Position numbers and translations under genes: made by a program | The notes under the pieces: model-generated | What the model was told of the DNA's origin: nothing | Databases searched by the model: none | What the model saw: only the letters and a program-made list of their open reading frames with translations | Assembly: GCA_945883755.1 (NCBI GenBank) | Contig: CAMCXX010000001.1 | Coordinates: forward strand, 62,001 to 126,000 | Direction: 5' to 3' | DNA from: Bifidobacterium breve | Lineage (GTDB): Bacteria > Actinomycetota > Actinomycetes > Nanopelagicales > Nanopelagicaceae | DNA: 64,000 bases | Shown: positions 9,157 through 16,290 of the stretch, piece after piece | Layout: each line of letters begins with the position of its first letter | How positions within the stretch are numbered: position 1 is the stretch's first letter

Positions 9157-10689
9157 TTAGGAGGCTGCGCCTTTGTAACTGCTCGGTGCAATTTCAGGGA
9201 ACCATGAGAGAGCCTCATCCCTGAAGTTGCCCTCAGCACGAAGTTGGCAAAAGATGCCAGTTGTTCCCAATGTAACGCGATGAATCAAAACATACTCAGG
9301 AGGTAAATTTAATTGGAAGCCAATCTTGGCGGTTGGATTTCTTGGATCACCGACTCGAGCACTTTGATCTCGTAGCCACTCTCTTGAGTATTTAAATGTG
9401 GGTGTACGAAGTGGTTCAACCAGTGGAACTAAGAACTCTAAAACTAAATTTGGATCTACCTCAACATCAGATAACACAAAGCCATCCTCTTTAAATCCTT
9501 CATACAAAGCTACAGCATCATCTTCTAAAGCATTTTTTAATAGCCGTTTCATTGGCTCAGGAAAGCCATTTGGCAGGCGGTTACAAGCACCAAAATCTAG
9601 AACTCCTAATCGGCCATCAGCTAAAACTCTAAAGTTTCCAGGATGTGGATCGGCGTGCAATAACCCTGCGCGATCGGGAGAGGTAAAGTGAAAGCGGGCC
9701 AACTTAATTCCGGCATTATTTCGCTCTTCTTGTGTGCCACCTGCAATCACCTTTGCAAGTGGTTTTCCTTCCAACCACTCACTAACTAAGACCCGATCTG
9801 ATGCCATTACAACCTTTGGAATTGCAATATCTAGATCACCGTCATAAACCTGGGCGTATCTCTCTTGTGCATTTGCCTCGTAGCGGTAATCGACCTCCTC
9901 CATAATTCGAGCGCGTAACTCTTCAAGTAAAGGCGCCATCTCTAAACCGGGCATTACTAATTGAAATATCTTTGAAAATCTTTGAATCTGGTTTAAATCT
10001 GAGATTAACGCTTCAGCTGCACCTGGGTATTGAATTTTGACTGCAACATCTCGGCCATCTTTCCACTTAGCTTTATGTACCTGTCCAATCGATGCAGAGG
10101 CTGCTGGCTTATCGGTGAATTGTGCAAAGTTATCTCGCCAATCCTCACCAAGCTCCTTAGCTAAAACTGAATAAACAACTCGAGTTGGCAGCGGTGGCGC
10201 TGCCTCTTGTAACTTGGTTAAGGATTCACGATACGGCTTTGCAATATTCTCTGGCAGCGCCGCTTCAAAGACAGAGAGCGCTTGGCCAAACTTCATTGCG
10301 CCGCCCTTTAACTCACCTAATACTTGAAAGATTTGTTCAGCGGTTTTCTCTTGAATCTCCTGAAGAACTAATGAGCTAGATTGACCAATTAATTGGCGGC
10401 CAAAACCAACTGCACTTCTGCCAGCTAGTGATAGGGGCAAGGATGCTAATTTGGCGCCTCGCACCTTGCCCGATTTAGGAATCTCATTTTTGTTCTCTTG
10501 TTTACTCTGATTCTTATTTAGCTTTTTACTCTCAGATCTATTTGCACTTGAAATCTTCTTCTCGCCTTTGCCCGTGTTTTTACTCTCTTTGATGGTTGAA
10601 TTTACAGTTGAATTTACGGTTGAAGTTTTCGCTTGATCGATCTTCTCATCACGGGTTGGCACCTGCATATTCTCCAAGATCTGCGCCAC
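9157..10689 (-). CDS. ABC1/UbiB/AarF-family atypical kinase-like protein
   Basis: KGGAMKFGQALS, ASIGQVHKAKWKDGRDVAVKIQYPG, LLHADPHPGNFRVLADGRLGVLDFG; N-terminal low-complexity Ser/Asn/Lys extension. Confidence 0.9.
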   Translation of the reverse strand: MAQILENMQVPTRDEKIDQAKTSTVNSTVNSTIKESKNTGKGEKKISSANRSESKKLNKNQSKQENKNEIPKSGKVRGAKLASLPLSLAGRSAVGFGRQLIGQSSSLVLQEIQEKTAEQIFQVLGELKGGAMKFGQALSVFEAALPENIAKPYRESLTKLQEAAPPLPTRVVYSVLAKELGEDWRDNFAQFTDKPAASASIGQVHKAKWKDGRDVAVKIQYPGAAEALISDLNQIQRFSKIFQLVMPGLEMAPLLEELRARIMEEVDYRYEANAQERYAQVYDGDLDIAIPKVVMASDRVLVSEWLEGKPLAKVIAGGTQEERNNAGIKLARFHFTSPDRAGLLHADPHPGNFRVLADGRLGVLDFGACNRLPNGFPEPMKRLLKNALEDDAVALYEGFKEDGFVLSDVEVDPNLVLEFLVPLVEPLRTPTFKYSREWLRDQSARVGDPRNPTAKIGFQLNLPPEYVLIHRVTLGTTGIFCQLRAEGNFRDEALSWFPEIAPSSYKGAAS

Positions 10690-11821
10690 ATCCGCACATT
10701 GGATTTGCCTGCCAAAAAATGTGTGACTGCTTACATATCTGCGAAAGGTTAACTCGAAGAGCGCTACTCCGAAGCAGATTAGCGGATTGGGTTGCTTGAT
10801 CTAAAAAATTGGCAGCAGCTATTGATGCATAGCCAACGATAAGTGATAGCACCGATGCTGGAAGTGAGTCCACCTGGTTTAAGTACTTCAGCATGGCAAT
10901 CTCAGGTGAGATCGCATTACTTGCTGCAGATAAATCAATGCATCTTAAACAACTGCTTTTCCCAGGCAGAATCAATGGCCCAATATCAATTTGATTATCA
11001 ATGATTGGACCAATTACTAGATGAGGCGTGGATTCACTAAGCCAACGTTGTTGATAATCTGCCGGTATCGGCTGCATCGCAATTATTAACTCTGGTTGCG
11101 TATGTTCAAATATATCTCTTGTTCCGACTTGAGGTAATTGGTGTTCACGCAAAACTCGCTTACTTAATTGATTCAAGGTTGAGCCAACATCAGCTGGCTG
11201 AATTACGCCACCACATATGTCATCCGCTTTGATCTGCCCACTATCCCTGCCAAAACTTCCGATCACCTTCGCATTATTAAATCCAGAGGAGACAAGTGCA
11301 GCTAATAACGCAAAGGCAAATTTATTGCTGCCAAAGATTAAAATTAATTTTTTCGATCGGTTTTGAAGTGTTTGCAATCCATCAAGTGTTTGCAATCCAT
11401 CAAGTGTTTGCAATCCATCAAGTGTTCGCAATCCATCAAGTGATTGCGCAGATATAAAATCAATTTCAATCTGTCGCCGAGTAAGGTTTTTATCTTGATG
11501 ATTTTCGACAGCTCCATCAAAATTACCAACTGCACCCTTACTATTTGCCAACTTTGATGGTGGAGAGATTAATTGGAGATATCCATGCTTCAAGCCAATA
11601 TCTAGATACTTATAAAGGCTACTGATCTCAGTTCCGATAATTGTTGAGATTTGATTTAAATCTCGATCGCCATTGCAGTATTGCAAAAATCTAAATTGCT
11701 CACTGTCGGGGAAGTTATACCCCTTTCGTGATGTGCCAATATAAAAGCTGCCATTACTTAATCTGATTAGGTTTTGACCTGCAACTACCTTTGGATAATT
11801 TGATTTAATTTGTTGAATCAT
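10649..11821 (-). CDS. ThiF/E1-like protein with N-terminal RRE/PqqD-like region (TOMM cyclodehydratase SagC-like architecture)
   Basis: C-terminal HLVIGPIIDNQIDIGPLILPGKSSCLRCIDL and CGCGADLGEY Cys pairs; N-terminal FRFLQYCNGDRDLNQISTIIG...LKHGYLQ; adjacent to ABC1/whiB7. Confidence 0.65.
   Translation of the reverse strand: MIQQIKSNYPKVVAGQNLIRLSNGSFYIGTSRKGYNFPDSEQFRFLQYCNGDRDLNQISTIIGTEISSLYKYLDIGLKHGYLQLISPPSKLANSKGAVGNFDGAVENHQDKNLTRRQIEIDFISAQSLDGLRTLDGLQTLDGLQTLDGLQTLQNRSKKLILIFGSNKFAFALLAALVSSGFNNAKVIGSFGRDSGQIKADDICGGVIQPADVGSTLNQLSKRVLREHQLPQVGTRDIFEHTQPELIIAMQPIPADYQQRWLSESTPHLVIGPIIDNQIDIGPLILPGKSSCLRCIDLSAASNAISPEIAMLKYLNQVDSLPASVLSLIVGYASIAAANFLDQATQSANLLRSSALRVNLSQICKQSHIFWQANPMCGCGADLGEYAGANP
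11368..11439 (-). repeat. 4 x 18 bp in-frame tandem repeat encoding (LDGLQT)n inside the ThiF-like ORF
   Basis: gtgtttgcaatccatcaa x3 plus gtgttcgcaatccatcaa, plus a partial fifth unit. Confidence 0.95.
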
Positions 11822-11982
11822 CTGCGAATACTGGCTTCAGATCAAAGCGCAGCTTGCTGAAGATGTGGGTAAGTTTGTAAAAATCAATCAAATCTCTGCT
11901 CAAGGTATGAGGCAATTACGGTGTGTGAATAGGCAGAAATCAGATTGGATTTTGATGGGTATTTGAGTCGAATTGATAGGGC

Positions 11983-12020
11983 AAAAAAATAACGGCCCCG
12001 GTGATTAAACCGAAGGGCCG
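11983..12020 (-). terminator. Rho-independent terminator for the downstream small zinc-ribbon gene
   Basis: Minus strand GCGGCCCTTCGGTTTAATCACCGGGGCCGTTATTTTTTT. Confidence 0.8.
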
Positions 12021-12049
12021 CTACCTTTACTTTTTGGAGTTACTGCTTA

Positions 12050-12208
12050 TTAAGCCTTACCAAGAATGCGGTTAACCTTTGTGCCACAAACTGGGCAGAT
12101 TCCTTGAGCCATACGGCGGCCAGAATCAGAGACCTTTACATGTCCTTCAAAGGAGCGCTTCTCTTTGCACTTAACGCAGTAAGCCTCGCCTTTGTACTCT
12201 TCTGCCAT
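12050..12208 (-). CDS. Small zinc-ribbon protein (52 aa, DUF5679-like), below the size cut-off of the ORF track
   Basis: MAEEYKGEAYCVKCKEKRSFEGHVKVSDSGRRMAQGICPVCGTKVNRILGKA; SD TGGAGG upstream; own terminator. Confidence 0.88.
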   Translation of the reverse strand: MAEEYKGEAYCVKCKEKRSFEGHVKVSDSGRRMAQGICPVCGTKVNRILGKA

Positions 12209-12409
12209 TTTGATCCTCCATCTGCCGTACGGTCACTTACCGCAGGGAGTTCCTGCATGAGCGTACGAATAAGCCCACCATACCCGTCAAAGGTGGCTAC
12301 GAAGGGGTTTTCCACGCATAAATTAATAAATATCCAACCTAAATCTCTAAAAATCACCCGAAAGCTGTGAATTTTCACCAAATTCATGGCTCATGGCCGG
12401 AGATTTAAC

Positions 12410-13084
12410 TTACAGAGCGGCAGGGTTAGTTGCTACTCCTACTTGAGCTCCCAACTCATACCCTTCAAGAAATGCCTCTGCATGATTTTGATCTGAGTAT
12501 CTATTTAGCAAGTGATAAAAACTCTCATCATGAGCATGCACTCGTAGATGTATCAACTCATGGAAGATTATGTAATTCAATACATACTCGGGTGCATTGA
12601 TTAATCGCTCTGAGATCCTGATCGTGCCATCAACTGTTGTGCATGAACCCCAGCGTTCATTCATGCTGCGCCAGGTAATGCTGGTTGGCCGCTCATAAAA
12701 ATCAGGCAGGTACTCTTCGAGCAATCCCAACGCGATCTCCATAAGTTGATCATCACCCTTTCGAGCTTTAGCCTCTCGCTTTAAAACCATCGCGATCATC
12801 TCTGGGATTAACTCAATCTCCTGTCGCTTACTTAAGCGTGCCGGGATGTGAATCTCTATTACGCCACCTGATCTAAATGCAGAGATGCTTCGCTTGCGTC
12901 GCTCTTTACGAATTACTCGGTAAGGCGGCAGATCGTCGGGCAGATTTGGTAACTTTGAGATTGAGCTTTTGAATGCATTATTGCCAGAGCGCTGGAAGGG
13001 TCGAGTTGGATTTTTACCAGTTGATTTAATCGGCATGGGCGGCAAGATATCTGCGAAGAGATCAGCTTGATTAAAGTTATCCAC
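12410..13084 (-). CDS. YgjP/WSS1-like M48-type metallopeptidase domain protein (DUF45)
   Basis: HELIHLRVHAHDESFYHLLNRY zinc-binding HExxH; WGSCTTVDGTIRIS. Confidence 0.9.
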   Translation of the reverse strand: MDNFNQADLFADILPPMPIKSTGKNPTRPFQRSGNNAFKSSISKLPNLPDDLPPYRVIRKERRKRSISAFRSGGVIEIHIPARLSKRQEIELIPEMIAMVLKREAKARKGDDQLMEIALGLLEEYLPDFYERPTSITWRSMNERWGSCTTVDGTIRISERLINAPEYVLNYIIFHELIHLRVHAHDESFYHLLNRYSDQNHAEAFLEGYELGAQVGVATNPAAL

Positions 13085-13426
13085 CGCTACCTCACTTTAT
13101 CCACTGCTTTTGCCTAGATTTCCACAGTTGCATCCACAACCTATATTTAGATGCGCAAAAGGTAATCCCAGCAGCAAACAAGATTAACTCAGCCCTACCT
13201 AGGGAGGGGTGGATTTACCCAATGTTTTGGCCAAAGATTTTTATTTACGCCAAAGCCCCGAGTTTTAGCAAATTTACTTTGTAAATTGCTGATCAAAATG
13301 ATGAGATTTAAGTTGATTCTCAACTTTTATTCAATTAGGTTTGCGCCACGAACTCCTCGGATAACCGTTTTCTATCTGCAAGGGGAAGGCAGATAAAAAA
13401 TCGTGCGCCCGGGGGGTTCGCTTTAT

Positions 13427-14749
13427 TTAGAGCAGGCCAGAGAGATCATCAGGCACAGTCACACTATTTAAAAATGCAGCTACATCCTTTAGATCATTAG
13501 GCATTGGTAGAAATGCTGGATCCTCCCAACAGCGATCTCGGCCATCAGAGCCCCGTAATGTTTTAACCTCACTCCAAAATACCGCCGCCTCACGCATCTT
13601 TCGTGGTGAGACCTCTAATCCAAGCAAGGTGGCAAATAATTGTTGCATCGGTGAATTAACCGCTCTTCTGCGACGGGAGTTTTCAATCAATGCGTTAAAT
13701 GATGGAATGCGCTCTGCACCCACCTGTGAAATAACATGATCGATCCAGCCCTCAATTAATGCAAGTGCCATCTCTAACTTTGTTAACGCAAACTCTTGAG
13801 CTGGTGTTTGTTGTGGAGTGAACAACCCTTGATCTATTGCAATTGTTAATGATTGCGGATTGTTGATATCAAAATCCTCGCGCCCCATCGCCTCCTCTGC
13901 CTGGCGTTGAATCGCTTCTACATCAATAGTAATTCCCTTGCCATATGTAGTGATTGCATCTCGAATGTAAGACATCAACCAAGGAGTACTTGCAAATAAT
14001 CTAGCGGCGCTTACCTCACGTAAGGCTAGGTAGATATCTACCTCTGCCTCAGGCAAACCTAAACCTTGCGACCACTGCGTAATATTTTGTGGAATTAAAT
14101 GCGCTCCAGAGCTTAAGGGGATAGCTGCATCATTTGCGCCAGTTATATTATTAGCGATTGCACCAATACTTTGTCCTAATTGATTAGCAATTAATGAGCC
14201 CATAAAGCTGCGCAGTAATCGGGCCAACATCTCCTTCATAGCTTTTTGTTGTTCAGCACTTTGATTTTCTAGACCAGATAGCTCGACCGGTAATCCCTCT
14301 TGTGCACCATTCATTACATTAGTTAAGGCATCAGCCATACCGACCGCCAAGGGCTCAATCATTTGTTGCCAGGTAAGCAGCGAGGAGTCCAGCCAATCTC
14401 GCTTTGACCAGGCAGGCTGAAGATTTGCCTCGGCTGATGGAAAGAGAATCTCAGAATCTAGCCAGGTACTAGCAATCGCAAGTGCATCTGAAACCCGCTT
14501 TTGGTCTGAGGTTCCGATTGGGCTCTCACCAGTTGAAGCAATTACCTTTCGAGCAATATCGCGAAGTGAATTAATTGCGATCAAAGTTTGAGTTGGATTG
14601 CCAGCGATTGATTGGGCAGAATCAAAAAAAGTTTTTGCACCAGCCATCGCACCTTCAATTGCCGCTGGATCTAATCCCATCTCTTTGAACTGGCGCATCA
14701 TCGCCTCAAAATCAGGTTGCCCCTCATTTGGTAGAAAGCCAAAGCTCAC
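13427..14749 (-). CDS. Zinc-dependent metalloprotease family protein (DUF2342)
   Basis: SGAHLIPQNI, LALIEGWIDHVISQVGAERIPSFNALIENSRRRRAVNSPMQQLFATLLGLEVSPRKMREAAVFW pattern characteristic of the family; neighbourhood. Confidence 0.85.
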   Translation of the reverse strand: MSFGFLPNEGQPDFEAMMRQFKEMGLDPAAIEGAMAGAKTFFDSAQSIAGNPTQTLIAINSLRDIARKVIASTGESPIGTSDQKRVSDALAIASTWLDSEILFPSAEANLQPAWSKRDWLDSSLLTWQQMIEPLAVGMADALTNVMNGAQEGLPVELSGLENQSAEQQKAMKEMLARLLRSFMGSLIANQLGQSIGAIANNITGANDAAIPLSSGAHLIPQNITQWSQGLGLPEAEVDIYLALREVSAARLFASTPWLMSYIRDAITTYGKGITIDVEAIQRQAEEAMGREDFDINNPQSLTIAIDQGLFTPQQTPAQEFALTKLEMALALIEGWIDHVISQVGAERIPSFNALIENSRRRRAVNSPMQQLFATLLGLEVSPRKMREAAVFWSEVKTLRGSDGRDRCWEDPAFLPMPNDLKDVAAFLNSVTVPDDLSGLL

Positions 14750-14757
14750 TTTTATCT

Positions 14758-14814
14758 CCTTCTAATCCTTTTCGATCCTTCTAAACCTTTTCGATCCTTC
14801 TAAACCTTTTCGAT
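14758..14814. repeat. 3 x 19 bp tandem repeat (ccttctaaaccttttcgat) immediately upstream of the DUF2342 gene
   Basis: ccttctaatccttttcgat, ccttctaaaccttttcgat x2. Confidence 0.95.
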
Positions 14815-14974
14815 CTCGCTCAACCTTATCAAACCAGCTATTTGAGTTAGGAGCCATTAACTCCCGTAAACTCTCAGCAAGACAGAGTAATTGAGAATTA
14901 CACGTAGATTTACTTAACGCCCTATAGAACAACAATCCCAGCAAATTTCTTCCCTTCTCAATAGGATTTGGCTT

Positions 14975-15157
14975 ATGAACCCAACCACCCCCGCCGTATC
15001 CGCTTTATTTTGGTGGCTAATTCCATTGGTTGCGGTATTTGGTTCAATTGTTTATGTGGTCTGGGTTTCAAAGTTTCAATCAAAATTTGATAAAGATACC
15101 CACCGCTCGATGGGAAAGTTTGCAAAGTTTCAAAACTCATTTAAAGAGAAGAAGTAA
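14975..15157 (+). CDS. Small single-TM hypothetical protein
   Basis: 60 aa, hydrophobic ALFWWLIPLVAVFGSIVYVVWV, directly abuts the next CDS. Confidence 0.6.
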   Translation: MNPTTPAVSALFWWLIPLVAVFGSIVYVVWVSKFQSKFDKDTHRSMGKFAKFQNSFKEKK

Positions 15158-16273
15158 GTGCGCCGCCTCTTTCCATCGGGAAACAGATTACCTAAATTTA
15201 GCAAGCACCTCTTTGTCTTATTAGTTTTAGTAGCATTTTTTATTCCTACCCCTTATGTGCTTTTATCCCCTGGCACTCCACAAAATATTTTAAATAGCGC
15301 AATCACAATTACCGGGGCAGAGGTATTTCCAACTACCGGCAAGATGGCGGTCACATCTGTAATGGTCACTAATCCAGATTCCTACATGACCGGTTTTGAT
15401 ATTTTGTATGGTTGGGCAAGGGCAGAACAGGCGGTTTTGCCAAGGGTTGAAATTTACCCAGAGAATGAGAGCGCAGAAGAGTCGATCCAGCAGGGCGCTG
15501 CCGATATGCAGGCATCACAGGTAAGTGCCACGACAGCAGCTTTAACTCTATTGGGTTATAAAGGGGAGATAAAGTTAATTGTTAACTCGGTAAATGAGAG
15601 TACTGATGCATTTAAAAAGTTAAAGGTTGGAGATCAACTTCTTGAGATTGATGGGCAGGAGTTAACCTCAACTACCCAATTGTTAGATTTTTTAAAGGGT
15701 AAAAAACCAGGTGAAGTTATTGCCTTAAAAGTTAAGAGAGATTTAGTGGTACAAAAATCACCAGTTGGTTTTTCAAAAGATTCACCAGTTGATTCATCAG
15801 TTGGTGCTGCAGGAGAATTAAATAAGGAGTTAACAGTTAATGTAAAGCTAACTGCTCGTGATGATAACTCTGCTTTTATCGGAATTATTGTTGAGACAGT
15901 ACAAAACTTTCCTATTTCAGTGAAGATTAAGTTAGCTGAAACTGGCGGGCCTAGCGGTGGTTTAATTTTTGCATTAGGAATTATTGAAAAATTACAGAGT
16001 GAGAGTTTAACCCGCGGTAGAAATATTGCTGGAACTGGAACCATTTCAGATACGGGTGAGGTAGGTCCAATCGGGGGAATTACTGAGAAAATCATTGGAG
16101 CCAAAAAAGATGGTGTTGAAATTTTTCTAGCGCCAATTGAAAATTGTTTCGATATTTCGACCCCTGATCTATTTGATGGAATTAAGGTAGTGCCGGTCGC
16201 CACATTGACCGAGGCGTTGGCGGTTTTAAGAGCCCCTGATGGCGCAAAGCTTGCTTCATGTCCTACGAGGTAA
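15158..16273 (+). CDS. Membrane-anchored PDZ domain / Lon (S16)-like serine protease (YlbL-like)
   Basis: N-terminal TM; PDZ; GGPSGGLIFALGIIEKL...GTGTISDTGEVGPIGGITEKIIGAKKDG (Ser/Lys dyad). Confidence 0.92.
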   Translation: MRRLFPSGNRLPKFSKHLFVLLVLVAFFIPTPYVLLSPGTPQNILNSAITITGAEVFPTTGKMAVTSVMVTNPDSYMTGFDILYGWARAEQAVLPRVEIYPENESAEESIQQGAADMQASQVSATTAALTLLGYKGEIKLIVNSVNESTDAFKKLKVGDQLLEIDGQELTSTTQLLDFLKGKKPGEVIALKVKRDLVVQKSPVGFSKDSPVDSSVGAAGELNKELTVNVKLTARDDNSAFIGIIVETVQNFPISVKIKLAETGGPSGGLIFALGIIEKLQSESLTRGRNIAGTGTISDTGEVGPIGGITEKIIGAKKDGVEIFLAPIENCFDISTPDLFDGIKVVPVATLTEALAVLRAPDGAKLASCPTR

Positions 16274-16290
16274 TTGGCTAAGATCCACCC

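Noticed and set aside
10596-10799. 67-aa plus-strand ORF
   Set aside because: Antisense to the start regions of the ABC1 kinase and ThiF-like genes; no homology
15634-16203. 189-aa minus-strand ORF
   Set aside because: Antisense to the well-supported PDZ/Lon protease gene
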